In this document: piece by piece, positions 1-22,332 of the stretch | Layout of the letters: each line of letters begins with the position of its first letter | Numbering within the stretch: position 1 is the first letter of the stretch | The notes under the pieces: model-generated | Databases searched by the model: none | What the model saw: the letters and a program-made list of their open reading frames with translations, nothing else | Told to the model about the DNA's origin: nothing | Source: Ephydatia muelleri | Taxonomy: Eukaryota; Porifera; Demospongiae; Spongillida; Spongillidae | Direction: 5' to 3' | DNA: 64,000 nucleotides | Assembly: GCA_013339895.1 (NCBI GenBank) | Contig: JABACO010000021.1 | Span: 6,573,664 to 6,637,663 of the forward strand | Program-made: the position numbers and the translations under genes

Positions 1-1354
1 ACCAGATCTTGTAGTGTGCTGTAGTGAAATACATATTCAATTGTCAGCAATATCTCTGGCAAGACACACTTACCAATGCTGGAGAACTATGCCCAGGCAA
101 ACTTTGCACTTCAGGACAGCAAGTAAGCGGAATACGCAAGACGATTATCAGTTGGGTATGTCACCGGGTGTAAAAACATTTTGATGCAAGTGGCTGCTAT
201 ACACAAACATACCATCGGGCGTGAGCTATGCGCCACACAAGATGCGCCATATAAGATGCGCCATTGCCAGCAACTTTGAAGCAACTCAGAAAGGCTTACA
301 AGAAGTTGCTGCATGTAGCAGTTGCCTTGTATCACCTGGTTGGACTGTAAAGCATCAAAGCATAAATACCACGCGTAATAGCATACATCCGTAAAACATC
401 GCCTTCTCGTCCTTCCAAATGATAGAACAGGCACGTCTCGATGTACTGCTAATGCTTCAAGGTCGCCTTTCGATTCGTTTTACTTGTTCACTATTTTCTA
501 ATCATGTCACGCTTATACATCATACATTAGCAAGTACTTACCATCAACATATTCTTTTTGTTTTATACTGACAACATCCACAGTGCCGTATCGATCGTCG
601 CGCTGCCACGTGTTAGGCCTGTAGTACCTAGGCTTCTATTTATTCATCGACGAAAATGCACTGAGCATATGCTTGATGGCTCAAAGTTTTCAGATGTCTT
701 TCATACCTCGATTTGAACTTTGCAAGACGAACAAAAGCGTTCCAGTGGCCTTCCATTTTGCACGTGAGCATCAATCGTCACGTGAGCAATGGCGGAACGA
801 AATCATATGTTTTCGAGAAGGATAAAAAAAATTTTGTGATCGTGGTTTTTATTATTCATATCCGTACTATTAAACACAATAAACACAATCTGAACACCAT
901 TTTGATAGAGCTCGATGATGTCCTGGCTGTACATGTACAGCCTTAATCGGAGTTAATCCCCCCTCCCTCCTCATGATCAAACGTAACGCTCATTAATATA
1001 GAAGATGGTACGCGCAAAAACAATTCTCCATTCTCTGCCCCGTTCTGCCATCTAATACCATAACTATGCATCACAGGTGATTCCATTATTATTTTACGCG
1101 GGCTGCTTCAGATCGAATATCAACAGCGCCGATGATACGGGAGCGAAAACCATTCACAGATGCTTCGCAAGCATTGTATGAATAATCGCGGTGATTCGGT
1201 CATTATATACGCGGTCTGCTTCAGATCAGATTGCCAAAAATTTCTGAATCTCTCTAAATATCGCCGATTATACGCGAGCGAAAAAATTTCATCCATGCTT
1301 CATAAACGTAGAAAACTGGTCGTGTACAAGTTAACGCATCCATTATAAAGTGCA
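1..1354. other. Upstream non-coding region
   Basis: I see no exon with family similarity here. The stretch is moderately AT-rich and serves as the 5' flank of the beta-lactamase-like gene that starts at 1355. An imperfect direct duplication is visible: about 1098-1170 and about 1208-1310 share the words GCTTCAGATC, CGCCGAT, TACG.GAGCGAAAA and CATGCTTC/GATGCTTC in the same order. No TATA box could be assigned with confidence. Confidence 0.5.
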
Positions 1355-3778
1355 ATGCCTTTCAGCCTTGTTATCACGGGAAGTTATGGAGCGATGTTTT
1401 GCAGTCCTCTTATTCTCCTCCTTCTTGCGACTGTGCTCTCGATCCCTGCGGAAGGCAGGCTGTCAGCTGGAAGATGGATGCCGTGGAGGCAACAGCCGAC
1501 AGACGTATACTGCGCCGACTATCCCTTACCGACACTGGATCCCGCCTCGCTCACGGCCAAGATGTCCCCTTTTTTGGATGAGCTTGCCAGCGAAATAAAT
1601 GCTACGCTTCAAGCAAATCGCGATACGGGGGGCGTGGCATTAGGCTTCGTGTACAACCAAACCCTTGTGTGGTTCAAAGGTTTCGGTCTTATCGACAATT
1701 CTGGTAGGTTGTGCTCATTAATGCTGAGTTAAGTTCTCTGTGAGCAAAAATTCTAGATTGTGTCAATAACAACTAATGGTAACAGCCATAATGATGTGAC
1801 GTTTGTAAGTTTCAACTGAAAGGCAATATGTTGGAATACGTTGGTTATAGTATATCTACAGCATATTTGTAGGTTGTATGGGCAACTCATTTCTTTCACA
1901 GGTGAGGTGAGTGGATGGGGTCTGCTTTAATCCGTGTATATTTTGTACTAAACCAATAGATGCATTAATATTGATCTATTAACAGCATAACACTTTATCT
2001 CCATGCATTACCACACAGACCCTGAACGGGGTCCACCTCATAGTGATACATCATTTCGCATTGCCTCCATCACTAAGGTCTTCACAGCCTTGCTCATGCT
2101 ACAAATCAGAGATGAGGGGCTCCTGCCTTCCATTGACGATGAGGTGGCAACCTACAATGAGAACTTCTCCATCATTAACCCCTTCCAGACCACACGCGGT
2201 CCCTCCTTCAGGCAATTGGCAAGCCACATGGCAGGACTTCCAAGGGAAACTCCCTGTGAAGGAGTATTTGTCACTGGTTGCAATGCCACATATGAAACCA
2301 TCTATCAGAACCTAGCTAGCCTTGTCATGATCAATCCTCCAGGATCCATACCTTCCTACTCCAATCTTGGGTTCGGATTGCTTGGGCGTACATTGGAAGC
2401 CATTGACCACAGCACATGGGAAGAGATGCTTCAGGAAAGAATCCTCACACCACTGGGGATGGTTGGGTCTGGGTCCAAATTCACCCTCGATGTGATAAAG
2501 AACATGGCCAAAGGGTACAACCCAGATGGAAGCGAAGCAGGTTCGGACACTGCAAAAGTAATTATCCAATCCTTTCTAACAGATACATGTATATTGCTGT
2601 GGCTCCAGATTTGATAAACCTTGGGTTTGAAGCTCCAGGCGGTCAGATGTTCTCAACAGTGAATGACTTGGCTCAACTGCTCATGCTTGTGTTCAGGTCT
2701 GACGAGGCATTGGACCCAAAACAAAAACAGGTGTGTCCACCACACCTTCAAAGTGCACACTTCATTGCTGTTAATGCTGATGGAGCGTTATATGTATACA
2801 ATGGCAGGATGTTTTTCATACCATGTTTTCCTCCCACACATACTATAAAAACAAAACACCTCTGGTGTGCATTGAAATGTGCTTACTGCATCCACAACAC
2901 AAAACAACTCATAGGTTATTCCACTGAATTATTGTAACACAATTAGGTAATAGAGGAAGTTGGCAATGGTGTGAGTGATTTACAATACCAGTGCATCTAC
3001 AGTAGTTGCATTTGTTATTGCCTGTAGATTCTTGATGGTGAAACAATACGAGAGTGGATGGAACCTGCTTTCATGTACAACGATGGCACAGGTTTAGGAT
3101 ACCCTTGGGAGTTCTTCACTCTAGGAGACTACTCCATAAGGTCCAAAGGAGGGGACATTAATGGATATGACTCTCTCATTGCATACACAGTAGGTTTCTC
3201 AGTGTCCAGCAACACTAGATATTAAAGCACCTTCTCTTTCACTACTTCCACTAGCACGAGATAAAAACAGGCTTCATCTTCCTCCAAAGCTGCAGGGGTT
3301 GCCCCTCCTTCGCCCCTATCATTAGCCTCGCCTGCACAGCTCTGTTGCAAGTAAGTAGTGTTCTGGCCTCTAGTCAGCAGGCACCAAGTATTCCTCCTAA
3401 TCCCCAAGACTACACTGGTGTTTACTCTGGTCTAGTGATTAGCCCTCAAGAGGTCAGCCAACTTCTTATTTTGCTTCATGCTCAGCTGCGTTCTCATTCC
3501 TTATCACATGCCTGCACAGACCATGATGAATATTACCTTAGGAGCAATTGATGCTGGCCCGGTTCTCGTGGCCTCAATAAGTGGAGGTCTGACACTGGTA
3601 CTGGAATGGCACGGAGAGGACACTTTCAAATTGTCTACTCGGGGGCTCTCTGTGCACTGTGTGGTCCAGGGAGGGGGGGTTTGATGGTAACTGGTTGTAC
3701 TTCCAGCGGTCTGGTGGACTGGTGGTCAGTTTAACTCTACCAGGGATTGCATTTGATACGTGCTTCAACAGACTCTAA
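1355..3778 (+). CDS. Secreted beta-lactamase-like serine hydrolase (LACTB/LACTBL1-like), multi-exon
   Basis: The product looks like a class C beta-lactamase/penicillin-binding-protein fold serine hydrolase; animal members are peptidases or esterases, not antibiotic-resistance enzymes. Exon 1 (1355-1703) encodes a hydrophobic leader (LILLLLATVL), so the protein is probably secreted or membrane-anchored. Exon 2 (2019-2540) holds the catalytic SxxK motif as S-I-T-K after FRIA, and the YSN motif in SYSNLGFGLLGR. Exon 3 is 2609-2730 (FEAPGGQMFSTVNDLAQLL) and exon 4 is 3028-3189. The junctions join in phase: exon 1 ends phase 1, and exon 2 begins with AC to give Asp. C-terminal coding lies at about 3345-3455 and 3520-3778, but the exon between them and exon 4 is unclear. 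In the last exon a run of seven G (3673-3679) puts the frame out by one; with six, it continues as FDGNWLYFQRSGG to a stop at 3778. Substrate is unknown. Confidence 0.8.
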
Positions 3779-4657
3779 ACAAATATGTATGTGGTGTCTA
3801 AAAAAGCACCAGTTTTGTTTTAGTTTTTCTCTATTGATCAATTGCACATTTTATATTACTTTTCTACACGATCTGATGGTGGTTTAATAAACATCGGCAC
3901 CACACTACCATGGTTATTTTACACTAAACAGTCATGCAGTCACATGTAGTGTGTAAGCATATATCTCTAGGTCTGGACAAATGTTTTATCGGTGAGAAAA
4001 CATAAATACACACACAAATACACAGACATAACATAAATTAAGCCATGGTTGCTTTCTGCTCAACAATGCCTTGTATCGACGTTTTGGACTTCCCAAGAAA
4101 TTTTGCATAGCTAAAGGAGGAAAGATGGTGGTTACGTCATCCTTAAATGCATGGGTATGATAGTTAAAATGGTTCTTAATTGTGGTAACACTGATGAGCA
4201 TATGCGGTGTCTCTTTAACCTCTGGTTGACACAACGAAACCAAAAGACTTATCTACAGGGTGCCCCACAATCAAGGAGAATTGCTTTAATACTGCTGCTT
4301 GTTAATTACATTCATTCAGCGTGTTATAATGACATGGAATAAATCATAACATAAGCAAACAATTAATACTATTAACTAAAATCTAAAATCAATATAAATA
4401 AATTACTAGCCATGGATACATAACAAGAAATTATAGTCTCTCATCTATTCAATTACAGAGTACATCCTACTGTTGAAGTTTATTAAATTTCATATAAATT
4501 AAAAGGATGAATCTGCCATGCAACACATTCTCACCATACTAAAAGAAAAACCTGTTTGTTCTGTTTCTTTTTTGTTATGCATTTTAGGCAATGACTTTGA
4601 AGCCACATAGGGCTGACCCTGACCCCTCCCTACCCCCAACCCTACGGCTACACCACC
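3779..4657. other. Intergenic region between convergent genes
   Basis: This AT-rich stretch lies between the 3' ends of the hydrolase (+) and PEX1 (-). AATAAA-like words occur (for example near 3886 on the + strand), which could be polyadenylation signals. I see no further gene. A possible extra PEX1 terminal exon around 4500-4560 on the minus strand was considered but has no family support. Confidence 0.4.
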
Positions 4658-16400
<11,743 letters not shown>

Positions 16401-16475
16401 AGCCTCGTCCCCAGGTGTACAAATACGATGACGTCACAGGGCAAATCCTTCTTTGTACAAACATGGAGTGGGAGT

Positions 16476-17656
16476 TGATCTTAAAAATTTTATTTTACCG
16501 ATTTTCGTAACCTAGTGGTATGAGATATCCGTAATCTGAAACGGAATAAGCTTTACTAGCCATCTGGCAATAAGTACCATCGAAAATGAAATGTGTCACG
16601 TTATTTTCGGCCCCGCACTCTTTTATTTTCTATTATTGCTCCAAACACACGGTTTTTAGCCAATTTCTCCGCTGTTTCGCAATGGATTGCGCTGATCGTT
16701 GGTACATAACTGCAGCGTTGCACCGTACACCAAATCGCGCAGTCCGATTTCGAACCCGGGACACAGTTTGAGTTCTGCTTGCCTAAGAAAGCCAATTTGA
16801 GGGTGAAAGTGTTAGTTTGAAAAAAGAAAAAAGTCCCTAGAGGTAACCCCGAGCCCTGGAGTAGCAATAAAGCGATTGCAGCGCGCAAGCCATCAAGACT
16901 TGCGTGTTGCAAGGCTTGCGCGCTGCAATCGCTTTATTGCTACTCCAGAGCTCGGGGTTACCTCTAGGGACTTTTTTCTTCATCAGCTGCTCCCATATTG
17001 GTGGCGACTGCTTTCTCCTACGTCGCGGCAGCCCACTGGTAGAAGCTTGCTCTTCTTGGTTCTGAAAAGAACCGTTTTTGCTCTGATCAGCACACCCACT
17101 TTCAGTCATGTTTAGCAATGACGTCATTATTAAAATGTCAAAATGTCCGCTGTTTTTCAACCTTCCGACTTGAAGCGTCTGTTAGAGGGCAAAAACGATT
17201 TATAATGTTACAACTAGACCTGCTTCGGATACAGGTACAATTTGGCTGCCTACATGCTCACTTTTATGCAGGATAAACCGCGCCTAAAGAAAATCCTAAG
17301 CTAACACTTTTCACCTCAAATTGGCTTTCTTAGGCAAGCAGAACTCAAACTGTGTCCCGGGTTCGAAATCGGACTGCGCGATTTGGTGTAAGGTGCAACG
17401 CTGCAGTTATGTACCAACGATCAGCGCAATCCATTGCGAAACAGCGGAGAAATTGGCTAAAAACCGTGTGTTTGGAGCAATAATAGAAAATAAAAGAGTG
17501 CGGGGCCGAAAATAACGTGACACATTTCATTTTCGATGGTACTTATTGCCAGATGGCTAGTAAAACTTATTCCGTTTTCAGATTACGGATATCTCATACC
17601 ACCAGGTTACGAAAATCAAAGAGAATGGTAAAATTGCTGGAAATTTTTTAAGATCA
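16476..17656. mobile_element. Nested foldback (long inverted-repeat) element upstream of PEX1
   Basis: The outer arms, about 16476-16817 and 17300-17656, are near-identical inverted copies of about 320 bp. The outer end is TGATCTTAAAAA on the left and its complement on the right. Inside lies a second tighter palindrome, 16824-16980, with arms of about 66 bp and a loop of about 23 bp. Between the palindrome and the right arm is unique sequence (16981-17300) with no recognised gene. The left end lies only about 75 bp upstream of the PEX1 start codon. No transposase is present. Confidence 0.75.
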
Positions 17657-17956
17657 AATGTCACTGTATTATTTATAACATTTTTGATATTGCCTTCCTT
17701 TCATATTTTGTAATACAATAGTATGTGGATGAAGACGCGCGACAGAATGACGCACAGTTGTTACAGCGGTGCCGTGCATGCAGGTTTTGTCGCTTGTTTA
17801 TACGTGTTATTTCATGTTGTGTGATGAGGAAACATGCTTCTCTGGACTTCTATATGATATCTTCATGCACATCAATTTAATTAAATGGGTCTTCCCATTT
17901 TAGGTAACTGCGCTGCGGTCAAGAAACAAATTTAAAATTGTGTGTCCCATTACTAA

Positions 17957-19135
17957 GTGCCCTCATTGGGAGTGCGGAGTTTTGTGCTCATGCAATACAT
18001 CGAATCCAAAAGAAAAGATGCATTGCATCTATTGTCACTTCTACCCCAACTGTGCAACCCACAAGTTGCTGTCACCATCCTGAGATCATGTGCTAGTTTC
18101 TGTAAGCTCGCTCACCTAGCACAGTCTACACCTCCTTCACCAATGTCAGAATCAGTGTTTAGTCAATTTGACAATGATGTTCTTCACTGCTTTGAATTAT
18201 CTTCAGCAATTGAGCTAACACTTTCAGCAGCTAAGCAGGCCTCACTTAACCTGAGTCATGGTGGCCTTGGTCTGCGTTCCCTTCATGACTTCATCGCCAC
18301 GCACATGCCGCATGCATCTCATCTCTAACCACATCAATGCCCTCAGACAATTGCTCAGTGACTTCAAAGGTCTACCTTCTTGCTGCAGTGAATGCGTACA
18401 ATGACATGGTCAGTCAGCCAGATGCCATCTCAGTTGAAAGTGTACTTGATGTACCACCCCACCAGCATGCACTATCCTCTCACATTGAAGAAGCTGACTT
18501 CAATTCCCTTTTTTCCAATGCAGCTACCGTGACAAAGGCCAGATTGCAAGCTATCTCTGCGCCTCAAGCCCATGCATGGCTTAAAGTGCAGCCTTCACCA
18601 AAGTTAGGTCTTGCGTTGATGCCTGATGAAGCATGCACAGGTCATTCTAAAATGGTGGCTAGGCCTTCCTTTAACACTTGAGGGCACACCATGCCTACTT
18701 TGTCATCACAACATGGATGCTTGGGGACATCACATGCTCACATGTCACTCTGGGGGAGATGTAATAACCAGACACAACCAACTCAGGGACTGCATTGCTG
18801 ACTTCTGCCACAAGGCATGCCTTTCCTCACAAATTGAGAAAGAAAGTGGCTTTCTTCCTAAAGACCAATCAAGACCAGCAGACATTCTAGTGCCAAACTG
18901 GTCCCTCTCATGCCCAGCTGCATTTGACATAAAGGTCATCAATCCGCTTAATTTGCAATTTATACAAGAAGCGGCTCAAACGGTCATGCAGCTGAGATGG
19001 GAGAAGAGGCCAAGCACTCAAGAAATAATGAGGCATGTGCCCTTAGAGGATGGTCATGCATCCCTTTGGTGTTTGGGGGATGGGGCAATGAAGCTATCAA
19101 TGTACTCTTAACCATATCCAAAAAGATAGCCACGC
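17957..19135 (+). pseudogene. Decayed retroelement fragment with restriction-like endonuclease signature
   Basis: Three overlapping frames (17957-18328, 18337-18681, 18626-19111) together give the C-terminal part of a retroelement polyprotein. The last frame has CLLCHHNMDAWGHHML, then C..GGD..TRHN.LRD, then RPADILVPNW and AAFDIKV. A Cys/His cluster followed by P-x-D...D-x-K is the layout of the PD-(D/E)xK restriction-like endonuclease at the C-terminus of R2-type non-LTR elements; that family placement is an inference. No reverse-transcriptase YxDD motif was seen, so only the 3' part remains, and it is frame-shifted. A related fragment lies at 39541-40030. Confidence 0.65.
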
Positions 19136-20443
19136 ATCTATGTCAACCTCTAAATTAGGTTATATCAAACATCTACAGTCACCTCAGCCTCACCCTCATG
19201 AGGCAGAATGCCAGGGCAATTTTGGTCAGATGTGTCTCACCAAACACCTGCTGTGACTTTTAGTTATTTGTAGTGCTTATATAACATTATTTTATTATTG
19301 ATGTATCTCATCGTACATTGATTCAGTCAAACTTTCTTCATTCAAATCCGAGGGATTAATGACACTGGACAATCTCTGGATCAGCGATATGTGTTAGGAG
19401 ATGTTACTATTTGAGTTGCGTGAGGAAAATTATATAAACAAAATAGACGTATGCCGTCTACTTTGGCTGCATCTGGAGAAACCATGCATTTTATATCTAC
19501 TACAGTGACTGTCTTGGTTTCCAAAAGAAATGGCATCTCAGTGCAACGCACTTTGAAGCAGGACTTTTGTATCTGTTATTTTACTGCATGTCACGATATA
19601 CATTCTAGAAATAACGGCAAATATTCAGAATAAAGCTGGGGTTAAAAATTAAAGTGTGCGGCATGGGAGAAATGACAGTTATCAAGTTCAGAAATCGCAT
19701 TGATAAAATGGTGTTAGCAGAGCGTTATTGAAGTTATATGACTTGATAAGTAAATCTCGATTTCTATATAATTAGAATATGGGATCGTTTCCGCGAAAAT
19801 TGACCTACGCATACATTACAAAGTTTCCAGTACGCGCAATATTGAAATGTATAGCTAATTAAAAATTCAGAGCCTTACAACTCCATGACAGATACTCCGC
19901 TCAGTGCGTAAGAAGCAATATGTAGAGGACATTTCAGACTTCTAGAATATAAAAAAAAAATTTGAAATCTTGAAATAACATGTGTTAGGTCCCTTTATCC
20001 CACATGTTGCCGTTACGCGTTATGGAGCTAACCAAGAAGATGTCCTAGTTGAAGAACAGTGTCGAATCTGGGCTTACAAGGCTTTCAAGAAGTACTCTGA
20101 AAATCACATTAGAACTGCATGGAATAAAATAATGCAGTGATGCAAAACTTCTCAATCCGACTATTATATTGAGTACTGATATAATATAATTACGATTCGT
20201 GGTTTGATTTATATATTTATCAACAAACAACGGCCAGTTTCCGCTCTAACAGCTGAACAGGGGTGCTTTTATTCACTGTGTGCCTGCACAGTTCAACTGA
20301 AGGGTGATTACAATGCAACAACAATGTCCGTACATGTAGAAATAATAATCCATTTGCTCGGCTCAATACAGGTGTGCTGTGCTGGAATACATGCATGTAC
20401 GTGCATGAATAAGTGATTTCGTGGACATCAAATTTCGCACTTC
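19136..20443. other. Intergenic AT-rich region
   Basis: I see no gene. The retroelement's untranslated tail probably continues for a few hundred bases from 19136. The rest is AT-rich sequence up to the 3' end of the Arf-like gene. Confidence 0.4.
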
Positions 20444-21348
20444 TCATCCCACCACTTTCCAGTATATCCAGTCCAATCCTTCATACAGACCGTCTCCATT
20501 TACCCCGCAACACAGTTGGATGCCTGCAAATGGAAGGGTCAGGCTATAAGGATGGGATTAATTTGCAAAAACAGTGACTAATAAAGGCCGACAAAACACT
20601 TTGTGGGGTGCAAGGGTCAGGAATAGGAGTGACTAATAAAGACGGCGGGGTCTATCATACCGGTATAAAACTCGTATACAATAATCGCAAGCTTAATACG
20701 TACGCCACGATCTCTCTGTCATCGTGTCGAGACCCATCTTCTCTGCGATCTCCTCTTTCGACATCGTGTCGGAGAGGTCCCGCTTGTTGGCGAGAACCAG
20801 CACAACCTGCTTCTCGCTGTTCTGGGATGACAATACCGCGCGCAGGGCCTCTCGGGCCTCGCCCAGCCGCTCTCTGTCCGAGCTGTCCAGCACGAACACG
20901 ATGGCGTCCATAGCATGCTGCTGATAGAACTGCCACATCGGTCGCTTTATTTATTTTGACAAGAGTGAGGAGGAGGAGGAGGAGGAGGAGGGGGGAAGAG
21001 TATGGTGCAACTTCCTGGTTCGCTATTCCATCGCTTACCGACTTACTCTTCCCACTGATGTCCCAGATTTCAAACGGAACTCTTCGATATGTGATAGTCT
21101 CCTTGTTGAACCCTATATAAACATCACGAGATTAACATGCGGACCGGGCAACCGAATCACTAACCTATTGTTGGAATGGTGGTGACAAACTCTCCTAACT
21201 TGAGATTGTACAGGATCGTCGTTTTACCGGCCTCCTCCAGTCCTTGGCATAAATAGGGTAAAGGAGTGTGGTCGTAGGTGTGCAAGCCCCTCCCTTCCTA
21301 CTTACCAACCATGAGGCAGTTGATTCGCCTGCTCGCGCAGCAGCCCAT
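20444..21348 (-). CDS. Divergent Arf-family small GTPase, five exons
   Basis: Exons are 21306-21348, 21165-21242, 21039-21112, 20704-20944 and 20444-20523, all joined in phase, giving 171 residues (Arf1 has 181). The start gives [15 protein letters not shown]: Gly2 suits N-myristoylation and the next two Cys suit palmitoylation, but the leader is about nine residues shorter than in Arf1, so the amphipathic helix is largely missing. G1 is GLEEAGKTT, switch 1 keeps TTIPTIGFN, G4 is NKRD, and the end has [10 protein letters not shown]. Where Arf proteins have WDVGGQDKIRPLW, this one has [13 protein letters not shown], so the catalytic Gln is Lys and the preceding Gly-Gly is Ser-Gly. It is Arf/Arl-like membrane-traffic machinery by family; which member is not clear. 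The donor after TCG at 21039 was chosen because it alone keeps the frame. Confidence 0.88.
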
Positions 21349-21743
21349 TTAGTTTTCTGCTCTCTCCCCTCCGGAAACAGAATCGACTGGTCACGGGCAT
21401 GTATAATCATATTACGTCATTGCGCTGTAAAATGTAGGATGCACTGTGTTGGTGTAGTTGTGTGCCATATTTGTTTTTGCTATTTCTCATCGTATTCCTT
21501 AGCGTTTTGTCAATGGACAGTGTAAAAAAATAATTCCTTTGTTTGTAAATGTGGCCATGGTAAGCACATATGTACATGTATATCCACTCCGCCACGTGAT
21601 ACGTGCCTCTTCGATGCGCGTGACAGATTCAACGAGACTGACGTAAAAGCAAACTATCGTAAGTAACATTGCGATGAACGTCTGTTCCAATCATAGATAT
21701 TATATTAATACTTTCACTCATTGTCATAATGAGCTAACGTATA

Positions 21744-21771
21744 GCAGAGATAATTTATAAATTATCTCTGC
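21744..21771. repeat. Perfect 28-bp palindrome
   Basis: GCAGAGATAATT is followed by TATA and by its exact reverse complement. A partial third copy (TATTATCTCTGAC) occurs about 20 bp downstream. Confidence 0.85.
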
Positions 21772-22288
21772 GTATAGTAGCACACTGGTATATTATCTCT
21801 GACTGGGTGACCGATAAATACATGTACATCCGCTTGGTAATTGAATAAACCGGCAGCTGATTAGTATGATATGTGGCAGTTATATTGCAGGCTAGAACCT
21901 AATAGGCTGTAATAGCAGTTCGAGCACGCACGCAGAGCTGATGTTTTGCGCACGTGCTGATTACTTCCGGCGGAGCAGCTGCGTATTGTACTGGTATATG
22001 AATGACTCCAACCGTTGGGGAAGTATATACTCTGAAGGATCAGGAATAGCCATGCAGATACTTTCCTGCTAGCTTTGCTATATCGTACCGATGATCCTAA
22101 ATAAACCAATGATCAGATCTGATCTGATCTCAGCCGAAGCCAATCCCATTTCGAAGAGACTGCGTCCGTCATAATTATTCGTCACCCTCATCAAGAAAAT
22201 CAGTCTTCAAAGCATGGATGCTGGCTTGTTTCAACAGCAAACATCTCCACCAGCAGTAGTACTCCTAATACAAGTACATTCATTGCTG

Positions 22289-22332
22289 ACACTTACCATA
22301 TTTGGTAATAAATAACCAAATACGGTAAGTGT
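22289..22332. repeat. Hairpin with 18-bp arms
   Basis: The arm ACACTTACCATATTTGGT pairs with ACCAAATACGGTAAGTGT (one mismatch) around an 8-base AT loop. It could be a small MITE remnant or a structured RNA; there is nothing to decide. Confidence 0.75.

Noticed and set aside
111-434. 107-residue minus-strand frame near the window start
   Set aside because: No family similarity, no clear splice context and no neighbour relation.
16837-17160. 107-residue minus-strand frame inside the foldback element (SPPIWEQLMKKKVPRG)
   Set aside because: It runs through the inner palindrome and shows no domain, so I do not call it a gene.
17340-17380. tRNA or tRNA-derived SINE from the GGGTTCGAAATC word in the foldback arms
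   Set aside because: No A box, acceptor stem or anticodon arm could be drawn around it.
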